The notes: generated by a model not told the origin, from the sequence alone. Shown: positions 1 to 7,641, numbered from the stretch's first letter. The stretch: 32,805 nt of DNA from Streptomyces iakyrus (GCF_000717055.1 NZ_JNXI01000042.1:1-32805), one strand, 5' to 3'. Numbers and translations are program-made.

Positions 1-95
1 GGCTGGACTGGTACAACTACCACCGACCCCACACCGGAATCGGCGGCCAAACGCCAGCCAGCCGCGTCACCAACCTGCCCGAACAGCACAGCTAG
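1..95 (+). CDS. IS481-type transposase, C-terminal fragment (cut by window edge)
   Basis: Only the last 30 codons are in the window, read from position 3 to the TAG at 93-95. The peptide contains DWYNYHRPHTGIGGQTPASR, the typical end of the rve integrase core of IS481-family transposases (a W-x-x-x-N-x-x-R-P-H type motif followed by G-x-x-P). The catalytic DDE residues lie upstream, so I cannot tell whether the element is intact. It sits 57 bp upstream of an initiator tRNA gene. No terminal inverted repeat can be confirmed from the one end visible. Confidence 0.75.
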   Translation, partial: LDWYNYHRPHTGIGGQTPASRVTNLPEQHS

Positions 96-105
96 GGCCC
101 TGGCC

Positions 106-135
106 TGGTCAAATGCCCATCCCGCGCCGTGATAC
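106..135 (+). promoter_or_regulatory. candidate promoter for initiator tRNA copy 1
   Basis: A TGGTCA hexamer at 106-111 and TGATAC at 130-135 are 18 bp apart. This would start transcription about 10 bp before the mature tRNA. The match to the housekeeping consensus is only moderate. Confidence 0.3.
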
Positions 136-152
136 GGTTGTGAACACAACGG

Positions 153-226
153 CGCGGGGTGGAGCAGCTCGGTAGCTCGCTGGGCTCATAACCCAGAGGT
201 CGCAGGTTCAAATCCTGTCCCCGCTA
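153..226 (+). tRNA. initiator tRNA-Met (CAT), copy 1
   Basis: The 74-nt gene folds as a cloverleaf with acceptor strand CGCGGGG, a D arm, anticodon CAT, and T-arm GGTTCAAATCC. The anticodon stem ends in three consecutive G:C pairs (GGG/CCC) next to the loop, and position 1 is an unpaired C. Both are hallmarks of bacterial initiator tRNA. The CCA end is not encoded: the sequence continues CTGAAG. It is identical to the copy at 2367-2440. Confidence 0.97.
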
Positions 227-258
227 CTGAAGTCGCGATGTCCGAGTGACGGAGCGGC

Positions 259-299
259 CACGAAGGCCCGGATTCCACAAAGGAATCCGGGCCTTCGTG
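259..299 (+). terminator. strong hairpin terminator after tRNA copy 1
   Basis: This is a perfect 18-bp inverted repeat (259-276 with 282-299) around a 5-nt loop ACAAA, placed 32 bp after the tRNA. There is no long U-tract, as is common in Streptomyces. It should end the tRNA transcript before the downstream repeat-protein gene. Confidence 0.85.
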
Positions 300-460
300 A
301 TGTGTGAACGCATGTGCTGGCGCCGGCTGTGGCCGCGCCGCCTGGGGGAGTTGGACGTTCTGTGTTTGACTTGTCTCTCTGTGGGCATGTCGACAAAACG
401 CTGAAGTGACCTCACTGGCTGCGGTATACCAGGTGTACCCAGGTTGCAGGTGGTGCGACG

Positions 461-2284
461 ATGGACGTTATGGGGGACAAGGCAACTCTGTTCGAGACAG
501 GGCGTTTTGTGCAGCCTTCCAGCCGGGAGGACACCGAGACCCCGGACGAGACCGGGGGGATCGCCGACGAGGCGGCCGAGGAGCTGCGTCAGCGGCTCGC
601 CGCCGAGACCGGCGACGTCGAGGCGATGAGTGTCCTCGGGGCCATGCTGCTGCGCCGTGGTGACCTCGACGGTGCCGAGCCTCATCTGCGTGCCGCCACC
701 GCCGCGGGCGACCGGGCGGCCGCCAACAATCTGGGAGTTCTCCTTCACCAGCGGGGGTACGCCGACGAGGCCGCCGGATGGTGGCGGATCGCCGCCGTCG
801 CCGGATCCACGGCGGCCGCGCACGCCCTGGGCCGGCACCACCGCGAGCGCGGCGACGAACCCGCCGCCGAGTACTGGCTGCGCCAGTCCGCCGAACAGGG
901 GCACACGCTGGGCGCGTACGCGCTCGCCGACCTGCTGGAGCACCGCGGTGACGCCGGGGCCGAGCAGTGGATGCGGGTCGCGGCCGAGCGCGGCCACCGG
1001 GAGGCGGCGTACCGGCTGGCGCGGTCGCTGGACCGGAACGCGGCGCGGGAAGCCGGCGGCGACAACGGTGTCCAGGTGCCGGAAGAGGCCGAGCAGTGGT
1101 ACCGGCAGGCCGCCGCGCGCGGTCACCGGCGGGCCGCCCTGCACCTCGGGACGATCCTGGAGCGGCGCGGCGAGCTCAAGGAGGCCGGACGCTGGTACCT
1201 GACGTCCGCCAAGGACGGCGAGGCGCGTGCCGCCTGCGCGCTCGGCTTCCTGCTGCGCGACGCGGGCGACACCGAGAACGCCGCCGTGTGGTGGCTGCGG
1301 GCCGCCCAGGACGGCGACGGCAACGCGGCGAACGCGCTGGGCGCGCTGCACGCCGAGCGGGGCGAGACCCAGACCGCCGAGCGGTGGTACCGGGCGGCGA
1401 TGGACGCGGGCGACGTGAACGGCGCGTACAACCTCGGCCTGCTCTGCGCCGAGCAGGGGCGTACCCCGCAGGCCGAGCAGTGGTACCGGCGCGCGGCCTA
1501 CGCCGGGCACCGGGAGGCCGCGAACGCGCTGGCGATCCTGCTGTTGCAGGGCGGCGACGAGACGGGCGCGGAGCCGTGGTTCTCCAAGGCCGCGGAGGCC
1601 GGGAGCGTCGACGCCGCCTTCAACCTCGGCATCCTGCATGCCGGGCGGGGCGAGGAGCAGGCCGCGCTGCGCTGGTACGAGCGGGCTGCCGCCGCCGGGC
1701 ACACGGAGGCGGCGCTCCAGGTCGGCATGGCGCGGCTGCGGGACGGCGACGAGCAGGAGGCCGAGCGGCATCTGCGGTGTGCGGCCGGGGGCGGGAGCGC
1801 CGAGGCCGCGTACCGGCTGGCGACGGTGCTCGACGCCCGGCGCCCGCCGGAGCCCGCGCACGAGCTCGGGGAGCCGGTGCATCGCCGGAGCGAGTGCGAG
1901 GAGTGGTACGAGCGGGCGGCGGACCAGGGGCACCGGCGGGCGCAGGTGCGGGTCGGCATGCTCGCGGCGGCCAGGGGCGATGTCGTCGAGGCGGCTCGGT
2001 GGTACCGGGAGGCGGCCGAGGCCGGGTCCCGCAACGGTGCGTTCAATCTCGGGCTGCTGCTCGCCCGGGAGGGGAGCGAGCCCGAGGCGGCGGTGTGGTG
2101 GAAGCGGGCCGCCGACGCCGGGCACGGGCGGGCGGCGTTGCGGCTGGCCCTCGTCTACGCGCGTCGGGGAGAGCTGGCGGAAGGGCAGCGCTGGGCCGAC
2201 CGGGCCGTGTCGCTGGGGCCGGCGTCCGTCGCCGAGCGGGCGGAGCGGCTGAGGGACGCGCTGCGGCAGGAGCTGTCCGCGTGA
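461..2284 (+). CDS. Sel1-like/TPR repeat protein
   Basis: The 607-residue protein consists almost entirely of alpha-helical repeats of 30-36 residues with the pattern A-x-x-W-Y/W-x-x-A-A-x-x-G-H/D-x-x-A-A-x-x-L-G-x-L. About 12-14 repeats run from residue ~45 to the end, typical of Sel1/TPR solenoids that act as protein-interaction scaffolds. The first 40 residues are acidic and probably disordered. No signal peptide, membrane segment or catalytic motif is visible, so it is probably cytoplasmic. Start: ATG at 461 after AGGTGG; a second in-frame ATG at 470 is possible. It stands alone between two initiator tRNA genes. Its partner is unknown and I assign no pathway. Confidence 0.9.
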   Translation: MDVMGDKATLFETGRFVQPSSREDTETPDETGGIADEAAEELRQRLAAETGDVEAMSVLGAMLLRRGDLDGAEPHLRAATAAGDRAAANNLGVLLHQRGYADEAAGWWRIAAVAGSTAAAHALGRHHRERGDEPAAEYWLRQSAEQGHTLGAYALADLLEHRGDAGAEQWMRVAAERGHREAAYRLARSLDRNAAREAGGDNGVQVPEEAEQWYRQAAARGHRRAALHLGTILERRGELKEAGRWYLTSAKDGEARAACALGFLLRDAGDTENAAVWWLRAAQDGDGNAANALGALHAERGETQTAERWYRAAMDAGDVNGAYNLGLLCAEQGRTPQAEQWYRRAAYAGHREAANALAILLLQGGDETGAEPWFSKAAEAGSVDAAFNLGILHAGRGEEQAALRWYERAAAAGHTEAALQVGMARLRDGDEQEAERHLRCAAGGGSAEAAYRLATVLDARRPPEPAHELGEPVHRRSECEEWYERAADQGHRRAQVRVGMLAAARGDVVEAARWYREAAEAGSRNGAFNLGLLLAREGSEPEAAVWWKRAADAGHGRAALRLALVYARRGELAEGQRWADRAVSLGPASVAERAERLRDALRQELSA

Positions 2285-2324
2285 GGTGCTGCGGGTGGGG
2301 CCGGGGTGCAGCCGGGCAATGGAT

Positions 2325-2354
2325 TTGCATCCGCCCTCCGCGGTGACGTAACGT
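2325..2354 (+). promoter_or_regulatory. candidate promoter for initiator tRNA copy 2
   Basis: TTGCAT at 2325-2330 and TAACGT at 2349-2354 are separated by 18 bp. The predicted start is near 2361, just before the tRNA at 2367. It has a better -35 element than the candidate upstream of copy 1. Confidence 0.4.
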
Positions 2355-2366
2355 TGCATTCACCGA

Positions 2367-2440
2367 CGCGGGGTGGAGCAGCTCGGTAGCTCGCTGGGCT
2401 CATAACCCAGAGGTCGCAGGTTCAAATCCTGTCCCCGCTA
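2367..2440 (+). tRNA. initiator tRNA-Met (CAT), copy 2
   Basis: It is identical over all 74 nt to the tRNA at 153-226, and the identity continues six bases past the mature 3' end (through CTGAAG). It has the same three G:C pairs flanking the anticodon loop and the unpaired C1, so it is an initiator tRNA. The CCA end is not encoded. The two copies form an 80-bp direct repeat enclosing the Sel1-repeat gene. Confidence 0.97.
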
Positions 2441-2472
2441 CTGAAGGCCGAGGGCCGGAATCCGGGGCTCTC

Positions 2473-2496
2473 GCGCGTTCGCGCGTTCGCGCGTTC
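2473..2496. repeat. short tandem repeat, GCGCGTTC x3
   Basis: Three perfect 8-bp units lie between the second initiator tRNA and the stop codon of the Fur-family gene. No function is evident. It may simply be replication slippage in a GC-rich spacer. Confidence 0.8.
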
Positions 2497-2503
2497 GTGC
2501 GGG

Positions 2504-2920
2504 CTAGGCGGCCGCGCAGTTCGGGCAGACGCCGCGGTACGTCACCTCGACGTCCGAGACCGTGAAGCCGAAGCGCTCGGTGTCGGGGAGGTCGGCCAGC
2601 GGGTTGCCGGTCGGGTGGACATCCCGGATCGCGCCGCATTGAGCGCAGACCAGGTGGTGGTGCGGCTGGTGGGCGTTCGGGTCGTACCGCTTGGCGCGCT
2701 GGTCGGTGGAAACCTCCAGCACCTCGCCGAGGGTCACGAGCTCCCCCAGCGTGTTGTAGACGGTCGCTCGGGAGATTTCGGGCAGCTTGGCGACGGCCCG
2801 GGCGTGGACCTCGTCGGCCGTCAGATGGACGTGTTCGCCGTCGAGGACCTCGGCCACGACGCGCCGCTGCGCGGTCATCCGCCATCCGCGTCCGCGCAGG
2901 CGTTCCAGAAGGTCACTCAT
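2504..2920 (-). CDS. catR: Fur-family peroxide-type repressor (CatR-like)
   Basis: A 138-residue Fur-family metalloregulator. Residues 1-80 form the winged helix (RMTAQRRVVAEVL, recognition helix near ISRATVYNTL). The C-terminal half is the dimerisation domain with the histidine cluster HQPHHHLVCAQC and the second CxxC (CPNC), so the structural Zn(Cys)4 site is intact. It is divergent from a catalase gene, with an inverted repeat between them, the arrangement described for the H2O2-sensitive Fur homologue CatR and catalase CatA of S. coelicolor. Predicted role: repress the catalase and itself until peroxide oxidises the metal site. Start: ATG at 2920 rather than the GTG at 2926. There is no Shine-Dalgarno, but TAGGCT lies 7 nt upstream. 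PerR/Fur subtype is inferred from context; the symbol is tentative. Confidence 0.85.
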   Translation of the reverse strand: MSDLLERLRGRGWRMTAQRRVVAEVLDGEHVHLTADEVHARAVAKLPEISRATVYNTLGELVTLGEVLEVSTDQRAKRYDPNAHQPHHHLVCAQCGAIRDVHPTGNPLADLPDTERFGFTVSDVEVTYRGVCPNCAAA

Positions 2921-2927
2921 GGCCACC

Positions 2928-2933
2928 AGCCTA
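2928..2933 (-). promoter_or_regulatory. -10 element suggesting a leaderless fur-family transcript
   Basis: On the minus strand a TAGGCT hexamer, a good Streptomyces -10, ends 7 nt before the ATG at 2920. Transcription would start at or next to the start codon, which fits the lack of a ribosome-binding site. No clear -35 is seen. Confidence 0.4.
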
Positions 2934-2987
2934 ACAGCTAAGGGGACCAGGTCCCGAACAGGTGTGAGATTAGAGCCTCACTTGCTT

Positions 2988-3004
2988 TAGACAATGTCTA
3001 TTGT
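2988..3004. promoter_or_regulatory. Fur/PerR-type operator between repressor and catalase genes
   Basis: Two overlapping inverted repeats lie here: TAGACA-A-TGTCTA (2988-3000) and ACAAT-GTCT-ATTGT (2991-3004). This AT-rich island stands out in GC-rich DNA, as Fur-family boxes do. It is about 85 bp before the catalase start and 70 bp before the divergent repressor start, so it could control both. Confidence 0.6.
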
Positions 3005-3086
3005 AGGATCGAGGACGGCTTTGACCAACGGACAGGACTGGTCAGGGGCAGTGCAGGACTGATCAGGAATGGTGCAGGAGGCGCAC

Positions 3087-4538
3087 GTGACGCAGGGACC
3101 GCTTACGACGGAGGCCGGGGCTCCGGTCGCCGACAACCAGAACAGCGAGACCGCGGGCGTCGGCGGCCCGGTGCTCGTCCAGGACCAGCTCCTGCTGGAG
3201 AAGCTGGCCCACTTCAACCGCGAGCGCATCCCGGAGCGCGTAGTGCACGCCCGCGGCGCGGGCGCGTACGGCACCTTCACGGTGACCGCCGATGTCACCC
3301 CGTACACGCGGGCCGCCTTCCTCTCCGGGATCGGCAAGCAGACCGAGGTCTTCCTGCGCTTCTCGACGGTGGCGGGCAACCTGGGGGCGGCGGACGCGGT
3401 GCGCGACCCGCGTGGCTTCGCGCTGAAGTTCTACACCGAGGAGGGCAACTACGACCTCGTCGGCAACAACACCCCGGTGTTCTTCATCAAAGACGCCGTC
3501 AAGTTCCCGGACTTCATCCACACCCAGAAGCGCGACCCGTACACCGGCTCGACCGAGGCGGACAACGTCTGGGACTTCTGGAGCCTGTCGCCCGAGTCCA
3601 CGCACCAGGTGACCTGGCTGTTCGGCGACCGCGGCATCCCCGCCTCCTACCGCCACATGGACGGCTTCGGCTCGCACACGTTCCAGTGGAGCAACGCGGC
3701 CGGCGAGGCCTTCTGGGTGAAGTACCACTTCAAGACGGACCAGGGCATCGAGAACCTGACGGCCGAGGCGGCGGCCCGGCTCGCGGGTGAGGACCCCGAC
3801 TCCCACCAGCGCGACCTGCGCGAGGCCATCGAGCGGGGCGAGTACCCGACCTGGACGGTCGGGGTGCAGATCATGCCGGTGGCCGAGGCGGCGACGTACC
3901 GCTTCAACCCGTTCGACCTGACCAAGGTCTGGCCGCACGCGGACTACCCGGTCGTCGAGATCGGCAAGCTGGAGCTCAACCGCAACCCGGAGAACATCTT
4001 CGCCGAGGTCGAGCAGTCGATCTTCAGCCCCGCCCACTTCGTGCCGGGCATCGGGCCGTCCCCGGACAAGATGCTCCAGGGCCGCCTCTTCGCCTATGGC
4101 GACGCCCACCGCTACCGCGTCGGCATCAACGCCGACCACCTGCCGGTGAACCGCCCGCACGCCACCGTGGCGCGCACCAACTCCCGTGACGGGTACCTCT
4201 ACGACGGCCGTCATGCCGGTGCGAAGAACTATGAGCCGAACAGCTTCGGCGGCCCGTTCCAGACGGACCGTCCGCTGTGGTCCGCCACGGCCGTGAGCGG
4301 CGCGACGGGCACCCACCCGGCCCCGGTCCACGCCGAGGACGACGACTTCGTCCAGGCGGGCAACCTCTACCGGCTCATGTCGGAGGACGAGAAGGAGCGC
4401 CTGATCGCCAACCTGGCGGGCTTCATCGCCAAGGTCTCGCGCGACGACATCGTCGAGCGCGCGATCGACAACTTCCGTCGGGCCGACGGAGACTACGGCA
4501 AGCGGCTGGAGGCCGCGGTCCAGGCCCTGCGCGGCTGA
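3087..4538 (+). CDS. katA: monofunctional haem catalase
   Basis: A 483-residue clade-type small-subunit catalase that breaks H2O2 into water and O2 in the cytoplasm. Visible active-site landmarks are the distal His in [12 protein letters not shown], the distal Asn in [10 protein letters not shown], and the proximal haem-ligand Tyr in [12 protein letters not shown]. Length matches the small-subunit class. Start: GTG at 3087, 5 nt after a perfect AGGAGG at 3076-3081, giving an N-terminus [13 protein letters not shown] typical of actinobacterial catalases. The in-frame ATG at 3069 precedes that site and is unlikely. It is divergent from the Fur-family repressor with a shared operator, so peroxide induction is expected. 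It corresponds to S. coelicolor CatA in context; orthology was not tested. Confidence 0.96.
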   Translation: MTQGPLTTEAGAPVADNQNSETAGVGGPVLVQDQLLLEKLAHFNRERIPERVVHARGAGAYGTFTVTADVTPYTRAAFLSGIGKQTEVFLRFSTVAGNLGAADAVRDPRGFALKFYTEEGNYDLVGNNTPVFFIKDAVKFPDFIHTQKRDPYTGSTEADNVWDFWSLSPESTHQVTWLFGDRGIPASYRHMDGFGSHTFQWSNAAGEAFWVKYHFKTDQGIENLTAEAAARLAGEDPDSHQRDLREAIERGEYPTWTVGVQIMPVAEAATYRFNPFDLTKVWPHADYPVVEIGKLELNRNPENIFAEVEQSIFSPAHFVPGIGPSPDKMLQGRLFAYGDAHRYRVGINADHLPVNRPHATVARTNSRDGYLYDGRHAGAKNYEPNSFGGPFQTDRPLWSATAVSGATGTHPAPVHAEDDDFVQAGNLYRLMSEDEKERLIANLAGFIAKVSRDDIVERAIDNFRRADGDYGKRLEAAVQALRG

Positions 4539-4567
4539 ACTCCAGCACTGGACCGCTTGCGGTAGTG

Positions 4568-4603
4568 GACGGGCCGGGTCCCCTTGCGGGGGCCCGGCCC
4601 GTC
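4568..4603. terminator. bidirectional hairpin terminator after catalase
   Basis: A 16-bp stem (4568-4583 with 4588-4603, one G-T wobble) around TTGC. It lies between the convergent catalase and CBS-pair genes and can serve both transcripts. Confidence 0.85.
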
Positions 4604-4610
4604 CGTGCCG

Positions 4611-5003
4611 CTATGCGGGAACCTGCTGCCGTGCCGGGGCCCAGCAGCGGATGATGTCGCGGACCGAGACGATGCCGGCGGGTTCGCCGCCGTCCAGCAC
4701 GATGAGGTGCCGGAAACCGCCGTGGGCCATGGCGCCCGCCGCCTCCTCCAGCGTCCAGGCCGGAGCGGCGAACACGACGTTGTTGGTGGTGTGGGCGTGG
4801 GCGCGTTCCGTGTCCGGGTTCTGGCCCAGGCCCACGGAGTTGAGGATGTCGCGTTCGGTGAGGATGCCGATGCCGCCGGCGTCGGGGTCGTGGACCACCG
4901 CCGCCCCCACCTTGCGCGCGGACATCAGCGCGGCGGCCTGGCGCAGGGTGTGGGTCGGGCCGATGGTGAGGACGACAGTGCTCATGGCGTCACGGACGAG
5001 CAT
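4611..5003 (-). CDS. CBS-pair domain protein
   Basis: The 130-residue protein is a single tandem pair of CBS motifs with nothing else attached. The first (residues ~1-60) includes VRDAMSTVVLTIGPTHTLRQAA and ends GILTERDIL. The second (~70-125) includes FAAPAWTLEEAAGAMAHGGFRHLIVLD and ends GIVSVRDII. CBS pairs bind adenosine nucleotides or SAM and usually act as energy or redox sensors. No partner domain shows what this one regulates. Start: ATG at 5003, 11 nt after AGGAGG. The upstream in-frame GTG at 5015 overlaps that ribosome-binding site and is unlikely. Confidence 0.9.
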   Translation of the reverse strand: MLVRDAMSTVVLTIGPTHTLRQAAALMSARKVGAAVVHDPDAGGIGILTERDILNSVGLGQNPDTERAHAHTTNNVVFAAPAWTLEEAAGAMAHGGFRHLIVLDGGEPAGIVSVRDIIRCWAPARQQVPA

Positions 5004-5048
5004 GGATGGAGCCACCTCCTGGGAGTGTCCCCGCCGTTTGTTCAGCGT

Positions 5049-5064
5049 TTCACAAGTTCACAAG
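5049..5064. repeat. tandem TTCACAAG x2 upstream of the CBS-pair gene
   Basis: Two perfect 8-bp direct repeats lie about 46-61 bp upstream of the CBS-protein start codon. The location suits a regulatory site or promoter region for that gene, but no known operator is recognised. Confidence 0.4.
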
Positions 5065-5132
5065 TGGGGGGACTCTCAGAGTGGCAGGCAAAGGGAGGGT
5101 CAACAAGAGGGCGCTCGGTAACAACGGGGGGC

Positions 5133-5933
5133 TCAGTAGCGCTGGTTCAGATACCCCAGCAGCTCGTCGTGGAGCAGGCCGTTCGACGCGGCCGCGTTGC
5201 CGCTGTGGGGGCCCGGGCGGGCGTCGAGGCCGGTGAAGGTGCCGCCGGCCTCCGTGACGACGATGGCGGTGGCGGCCATGTCCCACAGGGACAGCTCCGG
5301 CTCGGCGCACATGTCGATGGAGCCCTCCGCGACCATCATGTAGGGCCAGAAGTCGCCGTACGCGCGCGTGCGCCACACCTCGCGGGTCAGGTCCAGGAAG
5401 CCGTCCAGGCGGCCCTGCTCCTCCCAGCCGCTCAGCGAGGAGTACGCGAAGGAGGCGTCGGAGAGCTTGGAGACTTGCGAGACCTGTAGCCGGGAGGCCT
5501 TGGTGAGGCTGCGGCCGGAGAACGCGCCGTGGCCCTTCGCGGCCCACCACCGGCGGCCGAGGGCGGGCGCGGACACCACGCCGACGACGGGCTGGAAGCC
5601 GCCCTCGCCGGCCTCCATCAGGGAGATGAGCGTGGCCCAGACGGGCACGCCCCGCACGTAGTTCTTGGTGCCGTCGATCGGGTCGATCACCCAGCGGCGG
5701 GGGCCGGTGCCCTCGACGCCGTACTCCTCGCCGAGGATCGCGTCCCGCGGGCGGGCGCGCCCGAGGTGGCCGCGGATGAGTTCCTCCGCGGCCTTGTCCG
5801 CCTCGCTCACCGGGGTCATGTCCGGTTTGGTCTCGACCTTGAGGTCGAGGGCCTTGAACCGGTCCGTCGTCGCGGCGTCGGCGGCGTCGGCGAGGACGTG
5901 GGCGAGACGCAGGTCGTCGAGGTAGTCGGGCAT
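5133..5933 (-). CDS. hisN: histidinol-phosphatase, inositol monophosphatase family
   Basis: The 266-residue protein has the metal-binding motifs of the inositol monophosphatase fold: the GEEY loop, [12 protein letters not shown], and [15 protein letters not shown] near the C-terminus. The close variant in actinobacteria is HisN, which hydrolyses L-histidinol phosphate to histidinol, the penultimate step of histidine synthesis. In actinomycetes this gene lies away from the main his cluster, as here. Activity on inositol phosphate or PAP cannot be excluded from motifs alone. No Shine-Dalgarno precedes the ATG; TAGGTT ends 6 nt upstream, so the mRNA may be leaderless. Confidence 0.88.
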   Translation of the reverse strand: MPDYLDDLRLAHVLADAADAATTDRFKALDLKVETKPDMTPVSEADKAAEELIRGHLGRARPRDAILGEEYGVEGTGPRRWVIDPIDGTKNYVRGVPVWATLISLMEAGEGGFQPVVGVVSAPALGRRWWAAKGHGAFSGRSLTKASRLQVSQVSKLSDASFAYSSLSGWEEQGRLDGFLDLTREVWRTRAYGDFWPYMMVAEGSIDMCAEPELSLWDMAATAIVVTEAGGTFTGLDARPGPHSGNAAASNGLLHDELLGYLNQRY

Positions 5934-5939
5934 GCAACG

Positions 5940-5945
5940 AACCTA
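5940..5945 (-). promoter_or_regulatory. -10 element suggesting a leaderless hisN transcript
   Basis: TAGGTT on the minus strand ends 6 nt before the hisN ATG at 5933. The expected transcription start coincides with the start codon. The -35 region is poor. Confidence 0.4.
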
Positions 5946-5966
5946 TCTGCCGAGGTGGGGCTGGGG

Positions 5967-6716
5967 CTACAGGGGGTTGGCAGGGCCGGAGGCGTCGGAT
6001 GCCGTCCCGGGCTTGCTGTGGAGGATGTCGCGCGCCTGCTCCGCCGCGCGGGCGGTGCTCTCGGAGACGAAGTCGAGGAACCGGGCGACGTTCTCCAGGC
6101 GGGCGGCGGCCGGGGAGCCGGGGCCGAGGACGCCGACGCCCTGCCGGGCGATCCCCACGACCGCGGCGATGGACCGGGCGCTGGCCATCATCGACCGGTA
6201 CCAGACGTCGTCGTCGACGACGTACCGCTCGCGGCGTCCTTCGTCCGCTTCCCGGCGGACCAGGCCCTGGCTGTCGAGGAACGCGACCGCCTTGGAGACG
6301 GACGCCGGGCTGACCTGGAGTCGCTGGGCGAGTTCGGACGCGGTGAGGCTGCCCGAGTCGGTCAGGCAGAGGCAGGCCATCACCCGGGACATCATCTTGG
6401 GCATGCCCGACCCCATCAGGACGGTGGTGAACGTCTCCTCGTACTCGCGTACGGCCTCGGCGTCCCGCCCGTCGGCCTGCGGGGGCGTCTTCGGATCCCG
6501 GGGTGGGGTCTGCCTACGGCGCTGGGTGCGGTGTTCCGTGGCGCGGTGGGCCAGGTCGGCGCGGTAGGCCGTGGGTCCGCCGTTGCGCATGACCTCGCGC
6601 GTGACCGTCGAGGTCGGGCGGTCGAGGCGCCGGGCGATCTCGGCGTAGGCGAGGCCGTCGGCCAGCCCCAGCGCGATCTGCTGGCGTTCCTGCTGAGTGA
6701 GCCTGCCTCCCGGCAT
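5967..6716 (-). CDS. IS30-type HTH / GbsR-MarR fusion transcriptional regulator
   Basis: The 249-residue protein has two DNA-binding modules. Residues ~5-65 (LTQQERQQIALGLADGLAYAEIARRLDR, then STVTREVMRNGG) resemble the N-terminal helix-turn-helix of IS30 transposases. Residues ~90-170 are a winged helix of the GbsR/MarR type (LTASELAQRLQVSPASVSKAVAFLDSQGLVRREAD), followed by a helical dimerisation tail. Start: ATG at 6716 behind GAAGGAGG; the upstream in-frame ATG at 6767 has no ribosome-binding site. It is divergent from a DUF4097-DrrA-DrrB operon with several TTGCAAC-like repeats between them, so it most likely represses that exporter and itself. The ligand is unknown. Confidence 0.87.
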   Translation of the reverse strand: MPGGRLTQQERQQIALGLADGLAYAEIARRLDRPTSTVTREVMRNGGPTAYRADLAHRATEHRTQRRRQTPPRDPKTPPQADGRDAEAVREYEETFTTVLMGSGMPKMMSRVMACLCLTDSGSLTASELAQRLQVSPASVSKAVAFLDSQGLVRREADEGRRERYVVDDDVWYRSMMASARSIAAVVGIARQGVGVLGPGSPAAARLENVARFLDFVSESTARAAEQARDILHSKPGTASDASGPANPL

Positions 6717-6770
6717 CGTGGCCTCCTTCGTGGTGCGTGACGTCCCCAGCTTAGCGTTCAGCTTCATTCC

Positions 6771-6897
6771 ATTGCAACGAAGACAGGGTCGTTGTTGCGT
6801 TAGGCTGCATGGTCATTGCAATGATTTCAGTGCTCTGAACTGCATGTTTGTGCTTTAAGTGCAACGAGTGTGTTGCCGGATGCGTGAATGCAACGTA
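6771..6897. promoter_or_regulatory. repeated ATTGCAAY sites in divergent promoter region
   Basis: The shared upstream region of the GbsR-type regulator and the exporter operon carries many copies of one motif: ATTGCAACGA (6771-6780), the perfect palindrome TCATTGCAATGA (6813-6824), a GTGCAAC/GTTGCC inverted pair (6859-6877), and AATGCAACG (6887-6895). Their number and placement suggest operators of the divergent regulator. This is inference from position and repetition. Confidence 0.55.
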
Positions 6898-6938
6898 GCT
6901 TTTCCGTCATCGGAAACAACGGATCGAAGGAGAGCACG

Positions 6939-7610
6939 ATGCAGAAGTTCGACAGCCCCGCCCCCGTCTCCGCCGTCATCGACATCCCCGCCGGGCGCAT
7001 CCGGTTCATCGCGGCCGACCGGGCCGACACCACGGTCGAGGTCCTGCCCGCGGACGTCTCCAAGAGCCGCGACGTGAAGGCCGCGGAGCAGATCGAGGTG
7101 GCTTACGGCGACGGCGTCCTGCGGATCGAGGCCCCGGAGCCGAAGAACCGGGTCCTCGGCCACTCCGGCTCCGTAGAGGTGACGGTGCAACTGCCCGCCG
7201 GCTCCAGCGTCGAGGCGAAGGCGGCCGCCGCCGAATTCCGCGGCGTCGGACGGCTCGGCGACGTCGCCTACGAGGCGGCGCAGGGCTCGGTCAAGCTCGA
7301 CGAGACGGGCGGCGCCCGCCTCACCCTGCTCGCCGGCGACATCTCGGTCGGCCGCCTGGGCGGCCCCGCGCAGATCAGCACCCAGAAGGGGGACCTCGGC
7401 GTCGCCGAGGCCGTGGGCGGCGTGGTCGCGCTGCGCACCGAGCAGGGCGACATCTCGGTCGGCGCGGCCCGCGGCGTTTCCGCCTCCCTGGACGCCGGCA
7501 CCGGCTACGGCCGGATCCACAACAGCCTCATGAACGCCGACGGCACCGCCGCCGGCCTGACCATCCGCGCGACCACCGCCTACGGCGACATCACCGCGCG
7601 CAGCTTGTAG
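6939..7610 (+). CDS. DUF4097-family beta-helix/adhesin-like protein
   Basis: The 223-residue protein is rich in short beta-strand repeats (alternating G-D-I and V-E-V-like turns such as LLAGDISVGRLGG and TEQGDISVGAARG), the pattern of DUF4097 / putative auto-transporter adhesin head domains. No signal peptide, membrane span or catalytic motif is visible, so it is probably cytoplasmic. Start: ATG at 6939 after GAAGGAG; the earlier in-frame ATG at 6888 lacks a ribosome-binding site. It is the first gene of an operon with a DrrA-type ATPase (31-bp gap) and a DrrB-type permease. In other actinobacteria this family often precedes such transporters. Its biochemical role is unknown. Confidence 0.8.
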   Translation: MQKFDSPAPVSAVIDIPAGRIRFIAADRADTTVEVLPADVSKSRDVKAAEQIEVAYGDGVLRIEAPEPKNRVLGHSGSVEVTVQLPAGSSVEAKAAAAEFRGVGRLGDVAYEAAQGSVKLDETGGARLTLLAGDISVGRLGGPAQISTQKGDLGVAEAVGGVVALRTEQGDISVGAARGVSASLDAGTGYGRIHNSLMNADGTAAGLTIRATTAYGDITARSL

Positions 7611-7641
7611 ACCTCCCGCCCTCTTCGAAGGAGCACCCCTC

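Noticed and set aside
224..2359. 711-codon open frame on the minus strand opposite the Sel1-repeat gene
   Set aside because: The product is Arg/Pro/Gly-rich low-complexity sequence and the frame is a shadow of a GC-rich coding gene. It even runs through a tRNA and a terminator.
5026..5085. Inverted repeat GAGTGTCCCC/GGGGACTCTC upstream of the CBS gene as a terminator
   Set aside because: The arms mismatch and the loop exceeds 30 nt, so it is unlikely to fold as a terminator.
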